Below, one piece after another: positions 8,822-18,806 of a stretch of DNA of 64,000 bases. Each line of letters starts with the position of its first letter. Positions within the stretch are counted from its first letter, which is position 1. The notes beneath the pieces are model-generated. The model was not told the DNA's origin. It saw only the letters and a program-made list of their open reading frames with translations, and made no database searches. The translations under genes were made by a program, and so were the position numbers. The stretch covers positions 186,001-250,000 of the forward strand of contig NZ_CP049863.1 of the NCBI RefSeq assembly GCF_011299575.1. The letters are read 5' to 3'. Origin of the DNA: Leucobacter viscericola. GTDB taxonomy: Bacteria > Actinomycetota > Actinomycetes > Actinomycetales > Microbacteriaceae.

Positions 8822-9382
8822 TCATAGTGCATTTTTGCTCGCACTTTTTCCAAGTGCGTTTTGGTGGTTCGTTGTGTACTCGAGATAGACCTCAGCATTG
8901 CGCCGAACGGACTCGCGATCCTCTTCGTTTAACGGGCGAATGACTCGGCCGGGAATGCCAGCCACGAGCGAGTGTGGCGGGATCACGGCCCCCTGCGGCA
9001 CCAGTGCTCCAGCGGCAATGAGGGATCCTAATCCAACGATCGCACCGCTGAGCACGGTCGCGTTCATGCCTATCAGGCAGCCGTCTTCAACCGTTGCGCC
9101 GTGTACGACCGCGTTGTGTCCGATCGAAACATTGTCGCCGATGATCGCGGGGTGGCCGCGATGGGTGTGGATCACCACGCCGTCCTGCACGTTGCTGTTC
9201 GCGCCGATTGTGACGCTGTCGGAGTCGCCGCGCACGACCGCGTTGTACCAAACGCTGCTGCCCTCTCCGAGCGTCACATTGCCGACCACCACAGATCCTG
9301 GCGCAAGCCATGCGCTTTTGTGAATCTCGGGCGTGCCGTAGGGGTCAACTCCGTAAACCTGAGGTGGGTTCAATTCGCTCAT
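8822..9382 (-). CDS. gamma-carbonic-anhydrase-like left-handed beta-helix protein
   Basis: A 186-residue protein of the gamma-class carbonic anhydrase/YrdA family built from hexapeptide repeats (for example VVVGNVTLGEGSSVW, then NVQDGVVIHTH and IGDNVSIGHNAVVHGA). Histidines in VIHTH, the IGHN segment and VVHGA are placed as the three zinc ligands of the family. Members either hydrate CO2 or act as acyl-carnitine-pathway or uncharacterised metal proteins, so the reaction is not certain. It is monocistronic, downstream of the tRNA-Asn terminator. The C-terminal helix (residues 155-175) is normal for the family. Confidence 0.85.
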   Translation of the reverse strand: MSELNPPQVYGVDPYGTPEIHKSAWLAPGSVVVGNVTLGEGSSVWYNAVVRGDSDSVTIGANSNVQDGVVIHTHRGHPAIIGDNVSIGHNAVVHGATVEDGCLIGMNATVLSGAIVGLGSLIAAGALVPQGAVIPPHSLVAGIPGRVIRPLNEEDRESVRRNAEVYLEYTTNHQNALGKSASKNAL

Positions 9383-9417
9383 GCGAGGATCATATCCCTC
9401 AGTTGGGTCCGCAAATC

Positions 9418-9453
9418 AAAACAGCCCCCACCGTGACGGTGAGGGCTGTTTCT
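9418..9453 (-). terminator. terminator downstream of tRNA-Asn
   Basis: AAACAGCCCCCACCGT pairs with ACGGTGAGGGCTGTTT with one mismatch and almost no loop; runs of T follow on the minus strand. It ends tRNA-Asn transcription and lies upstream of the gamma-carbonic-anhydrase-like gene. Confidence 0.75.
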
Positions 9454-9461
9454 GTGTTCTG

Positions 9462-9534
9462 CTCCCCCGGCTGGGCTCGAACCAGCGACATCCTGATTAA
9501 CAGTCAAGCGCTCTGCCAACTGAGCTACAGGGGA
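9462..9534 (-). tRNA. tRNA-Asn (anticodon GTT)
   Basis: A 73-nt minus-strand cloverleaf: acceptor TCCCCTG with CGGGGGA (one G-T pair), D-arm AGCTCAGTTGGCAGAG, anticodon region GACTGTTAATC giving GTT, and T-arm CTGGTTCGAGCCCAG. It resembles bacterial tRNA-Asn throughout. Confidence 0.95.
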
Positions 9535-9608
9535 TCATTTCGTTGCCGTGGCAACCTGACTATATTACCAAGCCAAGTTGTCTTTGCAAATCCGGGCTCG
9601 CGTTTCGC

Positions 9609-10457
9609 CTACTCTTCGGCGATCTCGTCATACGCGGTCGCCCGAAGCGCCTGCGCGAGCTTCTGCACGTAACCGTGATCCGCCTGCCTGAAGATCGCAT
9701 TAATGTCGCCGTGGCCCACGAGCCGGCCCTGCTGCAGTACGAGCACGTCGCGCGCCAATGCCTCAAGCATTCCAATGTCGTGGCTGATGAGGACCAGAGT
9801 TGCACCGGTGCGCTCGCGATACCAGCGCAGCAGTTCCACGATTTTGGGTCGATTGTTCGCGTCGACGCCCAGTGTTGGCTCGTCTGCGATGAGAACGGTT
9901 GGATCCAGCATCAACGAGCGCATAACCGCGACACGCTGTCTCTGACCCTTTGAGAGCTCGTACGGGTACTCCTGCAGCTTGCTGAGCGGCAGAGCGATGA
10001 TGTCCATCATCTCGGCGATGCGTTCGCCGAGAGCATCCCGATCAAAGTGTTTGCTGCGCTCAACAATCGGTTCAAACAGAATGTCGCCGACATTGAGCTC
10101 GGGAACGAGGGTCGCCCCCGCGTCTTGGGCGAGGTGTCCGACGTAGGCCGTGAGTCGCGCACGGGCTCTGCGGCCAAGCTTGGCCATTGGTACCCCAAGA
10201 ACACTGGCGTCTCCCCCGGTGAACTTGATGCGCGCCGACTTTTCGCCAGCATCGGGCCCGCGGCCCGCGAGGAATTTAGCCAGTGTCGACTTGCCTGATC
10301 CACTCTCACCAAGAAGAGCGACGACGTCACCCTTGGGAATGTCGAAGGAAACTCCCTCAACGGCCTGGAACTCGCGACCGCCAGCGTGGGCTGGATACGA
10401 CAAGGAAAGATCTGAAACTCGGATGGTCGGATCGGCATCAAGCCGCGGATGCACCAT
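9609..10457 (-). CDS. orphan ABC transporter ATP-binding protein, Dpp/Opp-like
   Basis: A 282-residue ABC ATPase with Walker A GESGSGKS, a Q-loop region, the signature YELSKGQRQR, Walker B TVLIADEPT and the switch histidine LISHD. The signature and the C-terminal layout resemble ATPases of peptide/nickel importers rather than exporters. No permease or binding protein is next to it, so its partner must be encoded elsewhere, or it serves another role. The ATG at 10457 has AAGGA seven bases upstream and is preferred over an upstream TTG. It lies 82 nt downstream of dnaG on the same strand. Confidence 0.8.
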   Translation of the reverse strand: MVHPRLDADPTIRVSDLSLSYPAHAGGREFQAVEGVSFDIPKGDVVALLGESGSGKSTLAKFLAGRGPDAGEKSARIKFTGGDASVLGVPMAKLGRRARARLTAYVGHLAQDAGATLVPELNVGDILFEPIVERSKHFDRDALGERIAEMMDIIALPLSKLQEYPYELSKGQRQRVAVMRSLMLDPTVLIADEPTLGVDANNRPKIVELLRWYRERTGATLVLISHDIGMLEALARDVLVLQQGRLVGHGDINAIFRQADHGYVQKLAQALRATAYDEIAEE

Positions 10458-10539
10458 GGTCTGTTCCTTCAATCAATGCAGGGTGGGTGTGTTGATTACA
10501 ACCAACCTGACCAGCCTAGGGCATTGTCTGGTACACCGA

Positions 10540-12501
10540 TCACTCGTCGCGGAGCCCGCGTCTTGCCGCCTCAAGCGCCACAAGTTGTTCTTGAATGCGG
10601 CGGGATCCAGGGTCGCTCGAATCACCGATCCGCTGCATGCGAGAGAGCAACTCCCCCTTGAGCGAAAGCAGATCCCTGTCGAGCAGTGACACAACAACCT
10701 CGCGTGCGTACACCTTCAGCTGATCGGGTCGGCGCTCGGGCATCGGCGCCATCGCTAACTCACGAACAAGATCTTGGTGGCTTGGCGGGGTCGCCTCTAG
10801 GACGGCATCGAGCCACCCCGTTGAGCCGAGCTGCGGCAGGGCAACACCTAGAGCGTCGCGCACAACTTTGAGGTTTGGCTCCATTACCTGCGCGGTGACC
10901 GCCTGCGCGAGTAGGTCTGCGCCGACGGCTTCTCCCTGCTGCAGCATTGACATGAGTGCGTCGCGTTCGAGCCACGTAGTTGGGGTGGATCGCAGGCTCG
11001 AGAGAGAGACCCGGGGCGCTGGCGGCTGGGCCTGCGGTTGGAAATCTGGATCAAACTGATCGTTTGAGGGGCCCTGAGCATCTGGGCCCTGGCGATACTG
11101 CTGTTGGCTGCCCTGCCGGTTTTGCTGTTGGGATCGCTGCTGACCCTGCTGAGGGGGCGCTGCTCTGCCGGGGGTGCGCTCTGTGTGCTGCGAAACCTGG
11201 CGCACCGCCTGCTGGACCTCGGCCATTTCGGAGCCCAGCATTTTGGCGAGCTCTCGGGTGTAACCGGGGCGAATCGAGGGATCCTTAATCTCAGCGATGA
11301 TCGGTGCCGCCTCGCGGAGTGCGGACACTCGCCCCTCAACGCTGTTGAGGTCAAAACGGCTCACGGCTCGCTTGAGGGCAAACTCAAAGAGCGGAACCTT
11401 GCGGGTGAACAGCTCGCGGACCGCTTCGTCGCCCCTGTGGAGACGCAGGTCACAGGGATCAAAACCCTCGGGTGCAACGGCGACGTAGGTTTGTGCGGTG
11501 AAGCGCTTTTCTTCGCTGAACGCACGAAGCGCGGCTTTCTGGCCCGCTTCGTCGGGGTCGAACGTGAAGATGACCTCTGAGGCGCTGTCGTCGCCCATGA
11601 TCCTTCTCAGCACCGAAATGTGGTCCTTACCAAACGCCGTGCCACAGGTCGCGACCGCGGACTCAACGCCCGCCAGGTGGCACGCCATCACATCGGTGTA
11701 CCCCTCGACCACAACCGCCTGGTGGCCTCGCGAGATTGATTTTTTCGCGACATCGAGACCGTAGAGCACCTGAGACTTGTGGTACACCGGAGTTTCAGGC
11801 GTGTTGAGGTACTTGGGTCCCTTGTCGTCTTCGTAAAGATGACGTGCACCAAACCCGAGTGTTTGTCCGCTGGTATCGCGAATCGGCCACACCACGCGGC
11901 CGCGGAATCGATCGTAAACCCCGCGCTGCCCCTCAGAGACGAGGCCGGACTGCACGAGCTCGGCGGGGGTGTAACCCTGCGCTCTGAGGTGTTTCGTCAG
12001 GGCATCCCAGCCGCGGGGTGCATAGCCCACACCAAACTGGGCCCAAACGGCCTCGCCGAAGCCGCGGTCGCTCAAGAACTGGCGGCCCGTTGAGGCTTCC
12101 TCGCTTGCCAACTGCTCCGCGTAGAATTTCGCGGCGGCGGCGTTGGCGGCGAGCAGGCGGGCGCGGTTGGGGCCCTCCTCGCGTGTAAAGCCGCCCTCTT
12201 CGTAGGTGAGTGGGTAGTGGATCCGTGCCGCGAGCCGCTCGACGGACTCCGCAAACGTGAGGTGGTCCATTCGCTGCAGGAAGGTGAAGGCGTCGCCCGA
12301 TTCTCCGCAGCCAAAGCAGTGGTAATACCCGAGCGCGGGGCGCACGTGAAAGCTGGGACTGCGCTCGTCGTGGAAGGGGCAGAGACCCTTCATCGAGTCG
12401 ATGCCGGCGTTTTTAAGCATGACGTAGTCACCGACAAGATCGGCCAAATTGGTGCGACGTTTCACCTCTTCAACGTCACTCGCCTTAATCCGACCTGCCA
12501 T
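10540..12501 (-). CDS. dnaG: DNA primase
   Basis: Synthesises RNA primers for replication. From the MAGRI start the protein has 653 residues: CHC2 zinc-binding domain (Cys41, His44, Cys62, Cys65), the RNA polymerase/TOPRIM core with VVVEGYTDV and the metal-binding FDPDEAG, a Q/N-rich linker near residues 440-480, and a C-terminal DnaB-interaction domain. The earlier ATG at 12507 is less likely, because actinobacterial DnaG normally starts MAGRI. In related genomes dnaG usually follows dgt; here a divergently oriented protease gene lies between them. Confidence 0.95.
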   Translation of the reverse strand: MAGRIKASDVEEVKRRTNLADLVGDYVMLKNAGIDSMKGLCPFHDERSPSFHVRPALGYYHCFGCGESGDAFTFLQRMDHLTFAESVERLAARIHYPLTYEEGGFTREEGPNRARLLAANAAAAKFYAEQLASEEASTGRQFLSDRGFGEAVWAQFGVGYAPRGWDALTKHLRAQGYTPAELVQSGLVSEGQRGVYDRFRGRVVWPIRDTSGQTLGFGARHLYEDDKGPKYLNTPETPVYHKSQVLYGLDVAKKSISRGHQAVVVEGYTDVMACHLAGVESAVATCGTAFGKDHISVLRRIMGDDSASEVIFTFDPDEAGQKAALRAFSEEKRFTAQTYVAVAPEGFDPCDLRLHRGDEAVRELFTRKVPLFEFALKRAVSRFDLNSVEGRVSALREAAPIIAEIKDPSIRPGYTRELAKMLGSEMAEVQQAVRQVSQHTERTPGRAAPPQQGQQRSQQQNRQGSQQQYRQGPDAQGPSNDQFDPDFQPQAQPPAPRVSLSSLRSTPTTWLERDALMSMLQQGEAVGADLLAQAVTAQVMEPNLKVVRDALGVALPQLGSTGWLDAVLEATPPSHQDLVRELAMAPMPERRPDQLKVYAREVVVSLLDRDLLSLKGELLSRMQRIGDSSDPGSRRIQEQLVALEAARRGLRDE

Positions 12502-12711
12502 AAGCATTGAGTCTAGCCAACGCTCAGTCCGTATTTCTCCCAGTTGTGCAGCTCGCTGATGTCAGTGACAAGAGGGTGGGTTTTGTGCGAAGGATATTTA
12601 TTTTGGATTCACGGTTCAAGGGGATTGATTGAGCGGGGTCGAAGTCGTAAATTACTCCCAAGTTCATCCGCAGGGGGGTGAGCTTGTTCATCCACGGGGA
12701 CGGTGACCAAT

Positions 12712-14694
12712 ATGGGCTCACGCAGTGTTTTGGGGAGTATGTGCGCTCTCGCTTTAGCTTGCGGCGCACTGGTACTCTCGCCAGCGGCAGCGGCCAACGC
12801 TGAGTCAACGGGGGATGTTTGGTTTGTCGATGACGCAGTGCCACCGACAGAGACTGCGCAGGCGATTCCACCGACCGGTTCCACAAAGGCACCCAGTGTC
12901 GCGCCAGACGCTCTCCCACCCTCAGACGTGAGCCGTTCACGAGTCTCACCACTGGACGCGGATGTAGCGTTGGGCCAGCTGGTATCGCCAGATGTACTCG
13001 CGCAGGATCCAGGTGATGAGCGAGTCGTCGTCCCTTCCGCGAGCAACTTCGCCCTGCAGCTTTTTGACGGACGCCAGATGCAGGTGGCAGTGCAAGAGGT
13101 GGCGCTGACAAAACCGGAGGGTGCTTCTACTCAATCCCCCGATGTTGAGGTACTGGGACAGGCGACAACGCCTGAGGGTGGCACTGGCTCGGTCACCCTA
13201 TCGTTTGTGCCTGGCGCCACGGGGTATGAACTGTTTGGCGGTGTTCAAGAAACGTCGAACCCCTCGGTGATCATCAAACCTGACGAGAACAAAGACAATA
13301 CCTACAGCATTGAAGAGACGAATCTTGCCTACGAGCCCGCGCAAAAGATGACCGAGCCCGAAGCCGAAGCTCCGACGCAGGAAGACATTAGCGCTAGTGA
13401 AGAACTGAGCGCTGCAGAACCCGATACCGCAAAGGAAGCGTCCGCGAGTGCGGCGCAGGGGCTCACCACCATCGATGTTTTGGTTGGCTTCGCCAACAAC
13501 TTCCAGAGTGTGGGTGCGGTCGAGAGCTACATTGCCAGCCAAATAGCCTTCATGAATCAGGCCCTCTTGAACTCGGGTGTGACGCTGCGAGTGAGAGTCA
13601 TGAAGATTAGCTACGTCAATTACACTCAGAGCTGGAACAACATTGTGACCGACGTCGACAATCTCAGAAATGGCGCGGGTGACCTGTGGCGGTTGAAAGC
13701 TGAGCGTGACGCGATCGGCGCGGATCTCGTGACCATGATCGTGCCAAACGCAACGAACGCGTGCGGTGTCGCCGGGCGGCCAACCTCCGTATACGGCGCA
13801 CGTGAAAGTGGCGCCTACAGCGTCACCGCGACCGCCCCCTACTGCTACCGCAAGTTCACGCTCGCCCACGAACTCGGGCACAGCCTGGGGCTGTCGCACA
13901 ATCCCGAGGTTCCCGCAGCCGCGCCTCCCGTTTTCCCGTACAGTCACGGCAGTGCCACCCCCGGGGTGGCTCGAGACATTATGGGATACGAGTGCTGGAG
14001 CGGTGGAGTCGACACCTGCCCCGTTCGTTTGCAGTACTCAAACCCCTGGATCAATTACCTGGGAACAGGGGTCGCATCGGGAGAACCCGCGTATCGAAAC
14101 GGAGCGCGAGCTCTGAACGAGATGGCGGCCACAATAGCGAGCTACCGTCAGCGCGTGCTGGCCTGGGACGTTCCAACCTCGCACAAGTTCTTCACCGAGA
14201 TTAACTGGATGCTCGTGAAGGGCTACTCGACCGGGTTCGCGGACGGCACGTACCGGCCCAACGACTCGGTCTCGCGGGAAGCGATGGCCGCCTTCCTCTA
14301 CCGCTACGCCGGGAGCCCGAAATATAACCCGCCCGCGCGCTCCCCCTTCAGGGACGTTCCAAAGGGATACAAGTTCTACAAGCAGATCACCTGGTTGAAC
14401 TCAAAGGGCATAACGACCGGCTATAAAGACGGCACCTTCAGGCCGGGCGACTCGATTTCGAGGCAGGCGATGGCCGCGTTCTTCTACAGGTTTGCGGGGT
14501 CTCCAAAGTACACAGCCCCGGCCAAAGCGCGCTTTTCAGATGTGCGGCGATCCGCCCCCTTCTACAAAGAGATCAGCTGGCTGAACTCGACGGGCATTAC
14601 AACGGGCTACGCGGGTGGAGTGTTCCGCCCGACCTATCCCGTGACCCGCGGAGCGATGGCGGCGTTCATCTACCGCTACGACCGAAAGTTCTGA
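12712..14694 (+). CDS. secreted zinc metalloprotease with three C-terminal SLH repeats
   Basis: A 660-residue exported protein. A signal peptide (hydrophobic residues 8-28, cleavage near AANA) is followed by a long acidic, low-complexity pro-region to about residue 255, then a metzincin-like catalytic domain with the full HExxHxxGxxH motif (His386, Glu387, His390, His396) and a Met-turn candidate in RDIMGYE (Met424). Three SLH-type repeats at roughly 495-550, 556-612 and 616-660 (FFTEINWM, GYSTGFADGTYRP and AMAAFLYRY motifs) suggest cell-wall attachment. Codon 12703 (GTG) is an alternative start. The gene separates dnaG from dgt and converges with dgt, leaving 9 nt. Confidence 0.85.
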   Translation: MGSRSVLGSMCALALACGALVLSPAAAANAESTGDVWFVDDAVPPTETAQAIPPTGSTKAPSVAPDALPPSDVSRSRVSPLDADVALGQLVSPDVLAQDPGDERVVVPSASNFALQLFDGRQMQVAVQEVALTKPEGASTQSPDVEVLGQATTPEGGTGSVTLSFVPGATGYELFGGVQETSNPSVIIKPDENKDNTYSIEETNLAYEPAQKMTEPEAEAPTQEDISASEELSAAEPDTAKEASASAAQGLTTIDVLVGFANNFQSVGAVESYIASQIAFMNQALLNSGVTLRVRVMKISYVNYTQSWNNIVTDVDNLRNGAGDLWRLKAERDAIGADLVTMIVPNATNACGVAGRPTSVYGARESGAYSVTATAPYCYRKFTLAHELGHSLGLSHNPEVPAAAPPVFPYSHGSATPGVARDIMGYECWSGGVDTCPVRLQYSNPWINYLGTGVASGEPAYRNGARALNEMAATIASYRQRVLAWDVPTSHKFFTEINWMLVKGYSTGFADGTYRPNDSVSREAMAAFLYRYAGSPKYNPPARSPFRDVPKGYKFYKQITWLNSKGITTGYKDGTFRPGDSISRQAMAAFFYRFAGSPKYTAPAKARFSDVRRSAPFYKEISWLNSTGITTGYAGGVFRPTYPVTRGAMAAFIYRYDRKF

Positions 14695-14703
14695 GGATCA
14701 GAA

Positions 14704-15978
14704 TCAGACCAGTGGCACGTCGCACAGGCGTTTGTACCAGGCGATCGCGGACTGATCGGTGAGTGAGGCCACCTGATCTACGACGGCGCGCTTCGCCTCG
14801 GCATCGTTCCGAGCCGCCCGGTAGTCATCTGCGAAGGCTGGCTCCAACTCGTTGCCGTCCGATTCCCACAGCACCTCGAGCAGCTCAAGAAGCAGGTCGC
14901 GCTGCCTGCGGTAGGTCGGTTGGCGGCGGCCACTGGCCATGACAAACGCGGCAACGATGCCCTTGAGCACGGCAATCTCGGCGCGTACCTCACGTGGCAC
15001 CACAATGCTCGCGCCGTAGCGGGTCAACGGGGATCCGTCTGCCGCCTCAAGCGTGTCGTGAATGGCCGCGCGCGCGAACCGTCCAATCATGTCGCTCGTG
15101 AAATTCTTGAGCTGCGCCTGGTGTCGTCGCGATCCGTCCCAGCGAACCAGCCAGTTCGACGATTCAGCGATGCGGTCGTAGGCGGCTCCGAGTTCGTCCG
15201 TTGTGTATGAGCCACCGGCCCACTCTGAAACCGCCTCAATGAGCGAGCTGTGGCCAGAGCGAGAGGTCAGAATTTCGGGATCGATGAACTCGCTGACAAC
15301 CGCGTCCTCGAAGTCATGAACCGAGTAGGCAACGTCGTCGGCCAGATCCATCGCCTGGGCTTCCGCGCACTTCACACGAGCCGGAGCGCTCTCGCGCAAC
15401 CAGCGAAAGACTGGCTCGTCGTCGGCGAAGAACCCGAACTTGCCGCTGCCCGCGGGGGCCTCGGAGAGGCTCCACGGATACTTGCAACTCGCGTCGAGTG
15501 TGGCGCGGGTGAGATTGAGACCAATGCTGGTGCCGTCGGGCGCAAAGCGCTTTGGCTCGAGGCGGGTCAACAACCGCAGCGTCTGGGCATTGCCCTCGAA
15601 ACCTCCAGCGTCGGCGGCCCACTCGTTGAGCGCCTTCTCGCCGTTGTGCCCGAAGGGCGGGTGGCCGAGGTCGTGCGCGAGGCACGCGGTGTCGACAACG
15701 TCTTGGGCGAGGCCGAGCGACACTGCCAGCTCGCGGCCGATCTGCGCGACCTCAAGCGAGTGGGTCAGCCGGTTGCGCGCGAAGTCAATGCCGGCGGTGG
15801 GGCTTAGCACCTGCGTTTTCGCGGCCAGCCTGCGCCAACCGCTTGAGTGAAGCACACGAGCGCGATCCCGCGCGAAATCACTGCGGATGCTGCTGTGCTG
15901 CTCTGGCACAACTCGCTCGGCGTCTTCGGCCTCGTATCCCGCGGGCAACTGCAGCGCGGGCGTCAATACCTCAACCAC
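14704..15978 (-). CDS. dgt: deoxyguanosinetriphosphate triphosphohydrolase-like protein (HD domain)
   Basis: Hydrolyses dNTPs to the nucleoside and tripolyphosphate. The 424-residue protein has the HD-domain metal ligands RNRLTHSLE and CLAHDLGHPPFGHNGE, plus the later AMDLADDVAYSVHDFED segment. It starts with a GTG at 15978 that overlaps the dusB stop by 8 nt, a sign of translational coupling; longer in-frame upstream sequence lies inside dusB and is not expected to be translated. It belongs to the uppS-dusB-dgt block and is convergent with the SLH protease. Confidence 0.9.
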   Translation of the reverse strand: MVEVLTPALQLPAGYEAEDAERVVPEQHSSIRSDFARDRARVLHSSGWRRLAAKTQVLSPTAGIDFARNRLTHSLEVAQIGRELAVSLGLAQDVVDTACLAHDLGHPPFGHNGEKALNEWAADAGGFEGNAQTLRLLTRLEPKRFAPDGTSIGLNLTRATLDASCKYPWSLSEAPAGSGKFGFFADDEPVFRWLRESAPARVKCAEAQAMDLADDVAYSVHDFEDAVVSEFIDPEILTSRSGHSSLIEAVSEWAGGSYTTDELGAAYDRIAESSNWLVRWDGSRRHQAQLKNFTSDMIGRFARAAIHDTLEAADGSPLTRYGASIVVPREVRAEIAVLKGIVAAFVMASGRRQPTYRRQRDLLLELLEVLWESDGNELEPAFADDYRAARNDAEAKRAVVDQVASLTDQSAIAWYKRLCDVPLV

Positions 15979-17212
15979 CGGAATCGTCTCGCTCTGCCTC
16001 GGCGAGCTCAGAGAAATCGATGCTGTCGCTCGTGCGGCTCTCAAGCCACCCCTGCGGCAGAATCGGCCGCTTCGGGCTGCCAGCGCGTCCGCGAGGACCT
16101 TCAGCGCCCTCGCCGGGGTACGGCATCGATCCGTCCATCGTGCTGAAAATCTCGTCCATGTGGTCGATTGACTCGACTGTGGCCAGTGCGCGCCTAGTGT
16201 CGCCGCCGACCCCGTAGCCCTTGTAGTACCAGGCGACGTGCTTGCGAATATCGCGGCACGCATGGCCCTCGTCACCGTCAAAGAACTCAACGAGCAGTTC
16301 CGTGTGGCGGCGCATCGCCTGCATCACAAAGCCGAGCGGGGGTTTTGCGATGGCGGCTTCTGCCTCTTCCCAGGTGATGTCCCCGCGCTCGGCGCGGAAG
16401 GCAGCGGCGAGGTCGCCGAACAGCCACGGACGGCCCAGGCAACCTCGGCCAACAACCACTCCGTCGCAGCCGGTCTCGCGCACCATGCGGATCGCGTCTT
16501 CAGCCGACCAGATGTCGCCGTTGCCGAGAATCGGCACACTCGTGATCGTTTCCTTGAGCGTGGCGATGGAGGTCCAGTCTGCCTCGCCCGAGTAGAACTC
16601 ATTTGCGGTGCGGCCGTGAAGCGCGATTGCGGCGACGCCGGCACCCTCTGCTGCCTTGGCGGCGTCCAGATAGGTGAGGTGATCCGCGTCGATGCCCTTG
16701 CGCATCTTGATGGTGAGTGGAATCTCACCCGCCGCCTTTACCGCACCCTCAACGATCGCGCGGAACAGGTCGCTCTTCCAGGGCAGTGCGGATCCGCCAC
16801 CCTTTCGAGTCACCTTGGGAACAGGGCAGCCGAAGTTCAGATCGATGTGGTCGGCGAGGTCTTGATCCACAAGAAACTTGACGGCCTCGGAGACCGTTTT
16901 GGGGTCGACGCCGTAGAGCTGGATGGAGCGGGGCGTTTCGCTCTCGTGGTGCTTAATGAGTCGGAGGGATCCCGGTGTGCGCTCGACCAGCGCGCGGCTC
17001 GTGATCATCTCGGAGACATAGAGGCCCGCACCGTACTCGCGGCACAGTCGACGGAAAGCAGTGTTCGTAATGCCTGCCATGGGTGCCAGCACAACTGGCA
17101 CGTCAAGGGAAAGCGGCCCGATCTTGAGGCGGTCGTCAACGCCGAGGTCGGTAGCAGCGGGAGTTTGCGAGTTCATATCCGGACCATTCTCGCAGATGAA
17201 CCTCCCGGTCAT
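15971..17212 (-). CDS. dusB: tRNA-dihydrouridine synthase
   Basis: FMN-dependent enzyme that reduces uridines in the tRNA D-loop. The TIM barrel begins with [16 protein letters not shown] and contains the catalytic cysteine in [18 protein letters not shown], the TIKMRKG and ALHGRT strands, and GNGDIWS and VVGRG phosphate-binding segments; the C-terminal helical tRNA-binding domain includes [12 protein letters not shown]. The ATG at 17212 overlaps the uppS stop in an ATGA arrangement; MNSQTP at 17176 is an alternative start. The C-terminus has an extra acidic tail of about 30 residues. Confidence 0.93.
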   Translation of the reverse strand: MTGRFICENGPDMNSQTPAATDLGVDDRLKIGPLSLDVPVVLAPMAGITNTAFRRLCREYGAGLYVSEMITSRALVERTPGSLRLIKHHESETPRSIQLYGVDPKTVSEAVKFLVDQDLADHIDLNFGCPVPKVTRKGGGSALPWKSDLFRAIVEGAVKAAGEIPLTIKMRKGIDADHLTYLDAAKAAEGAGVAAIALHGRTANEFYSGEADWTSIATLKETITSVPILGNGDIWSAEDAIRMVRETGCDGVVVGRGCLGRPWLFGDLAAAFRAERGDITWEEAEAAIAKPPLGFVMQAMRRHTELLVEFFDGDEGHACRDIRKHVAWYYKGYGVGGDTRRALATVESIDHMDEIFSTMDGSMPYPGEGAEGPRGRAGSPKRPILPQGWLESRTSDSIDFSELAEAERDDSGG

Positions 17213-18021
17213 ACTGCGCGGGGCCGGAGTGGTTCAGGATCCGGCACCTGGCACGTCGACCGCTCCCCAAAACGGCGGTCGCGATCCTGGTAGATCTGGA
17301 TCGCGCGCCACAGTTCGGTTCGCCCGAAGTCGGGCCAGAGGGTGTCGAGGAAGACCATCTCGGCGTAGGCGGACTGCCAGAGCATAAAGTTGCTGGTGCG
17401 TTGCTCACCGGAGCTGCGCAGAAACAGGTCTACATCGGGCAGTTCGGGTACGTACAGGTGGCGCTCGATCGTGCGCTCTGTGATTCCGCTCGGCGAGAGC
17501 CTGCCCGCACGAACCTCCTCGGCGATGCGACGCATGGCGTCCGTGATCTCATTGCGACCGCCGTAGTTGACACACATGGTGAGGGTGAGGCCGGTGTTGC
17601 CCGCCGTCACTCGCTCAGAGGTCTGCAGCTCATTGATGACCGACCCCCACAGCCGCGGCCGGCGACCGGCCCAGCGCATGCGTACGTTCCACGCGTCAAG
17701 CTGTTCGCGGCGGCGGCGCAGCACGTCGCGGTTGAACCCCATGAGGAAGCGCACCTCGTCTGGGGATCGCCGCCAGTTCTCGGTCGAGAACGCGTAGACG
17801 CTGAGGTGCTTGACGCCAGCCTGGATCGCGCCCGCGACAACATCGAGCAGAGCCTGCTCCCCCATGCGGTGACCCTCAACCCGGGAGAGGCCGCGGCGGT
17901 TCGCCCACCGTCCGTTGCCGTCCATCACGATGGCGACGTGGCCCGGGGCTGTGGCGGCGAATCGGGGTGGTTGCTCGCCGGTCCAATCGACGGGCACCAG
18001 GGAGGTGGGAGCAGTGCGCAT
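17209..18021 (-). CDS. uppS: isoprenyl transferase (polyprenyl diphosphate synthase)
   Basis: Cis-prenyltransferase that makes the long-chain polyprenyl diphosphate carrier for wall synthesis. The 270-residue protein has the catalytic loop [17 protein letters not shown], the following GHRMGEQAL helix, [11 protein letters not shown], and the C-terminal [23 protein letters not shown] region with the metal/pyrophosphate-binding residues. The start at 18021 lies 29 nt after recO; the stop overlaps dusB by 4 nt. Confidence 0.94.
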   Translation of the reverse strand: MRTAPTSLVPVDWTGEQPPRFAATAPGHVAIVMDGNGRWANRRGLSRVEGHRMGEQALLDVVAGAIQAGVKHLSVYAFSTENWRRSPDEVRFLMGFNRDVLRRRREQLDAWNVRMRWAGRRPRLWGSVINELQTSERVTAGNTGLTLTMCVNYGGRNEITDAMRRIAEEVRAGRLSPSGITERTIERHLYVPELPDVDLFLRSSGEQRTSNFMLWQSAYAEMVFLDTLWPDFGRTELWRAIQIYQDRDRRFGERSTCQVPDPEPLRPRAV

Positions 18022-18050
18022 GCGTGCCAGTTTATGCCCGTCAGGCTGGC

Positions 18051-18788
18051 TTAAGCCCGAGGTGAGCTGCTGTGCCGTGAGCTAAACGAGCGCAGCCCGC
18101 GTTCGAGGTGCCACTGCGTGTGGGCGGCAGCGATGCCCGCTGCCTGCCCGCGCTCCCTCTCGGTCGATTCGCTCGCGGTGTCCCAGTCCCCCGCGAGCAA
18201 CGCCGCGAGTAAACGAATGCTGCCGGGGTCGAGCCTCGGCGATCCTGCTTGGCGGCAGTTTTCGCACACGACCCCACCGAGCTGCACCGCGACGATGGTG
18301 TGCGGGCCGGGCGCGCCGCAGCGCACGCACGCGTCGAAGCCGGGGGTCCACCCCGCGAGGCCCATGGCTCTGAGCAGATACCCGTCGCGCACGAGCTCCG
18401 CCGGAATCTTTGCCGCCGCGAGCGTGCGAAGGGCGCCGACGAGCAGTGCGTACTGTTCTCGCGAGGGGCCGCCCTCGGCGATGCGCTCAGCGGTCTCGAC
18501 GATCACGCTGCCCGCGCGATAGCGGTCGTAATCGGCGCTGATGTTGGGGCCGTAGGCTCCGAGTGTTGATGCCTGCGTAATCGTGTCGAGTGTGCGGCCC
18601 TCGTAGCACTGAATGTCGGCGACCATAAACGGCTCGAGGCGGGCACCGAACTTTGAAGATGTGCGCCGCACACCCTTTGCTACAGCTCGAAGCAGTCCAC
18701 GCCCGCGCGTGAGCATGGTGACGATGCGATCCGCTTCACCCAATTTATGGGTGCGGATCACCACACCTTCTTCGCGGTACAGGGGCAT
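18051..18788 (-). CDS. recO: DNA repair protein RecO
   Basis: Recombination mediator that loads RecA with RecF/RecR. The 245-residue protein has an OB fold at the N-terminus ([20 protein letters not shown], then [12 protein letters not shown]) and a helical C-terminal domain with a zinc site (CVRCG and CENCR). The position between ruvC and uppS is typical for actinobacteria. The C-terminal 40 residues are rich in Ser/Arg and Ala. Confidence 0.93.
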   Translation of the reverse strand: MPLYREEGVVIRTHKLGEADRIVTMLTRGRGLLRAVAKGVRRTSSKFGARLEPFMVADIQCYEGRTLDTITQASTLGAYGPNISADYDRYRAGSVIVETAERIAEGGPSREQYALLVGALRTLAAAKIPAELVRDGYLLRAMGLAGWTPGFDACVRCGAPGPHTIVAVQLGGVVCENCRQAGSPRLDPGSIRLLAALLAGDWDTASESTERERGQAAGIAAAHTQWHLERGLRSFSSRHSSSPRA

Positions 18789-18806
18789 GAAGCCAGTATC
18801 TCGCAG

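Noticed and set aside
16238..17293. A 351-codon frame opposite dusB
   Set aside because: Antisense shadow of a conserved enzyme.
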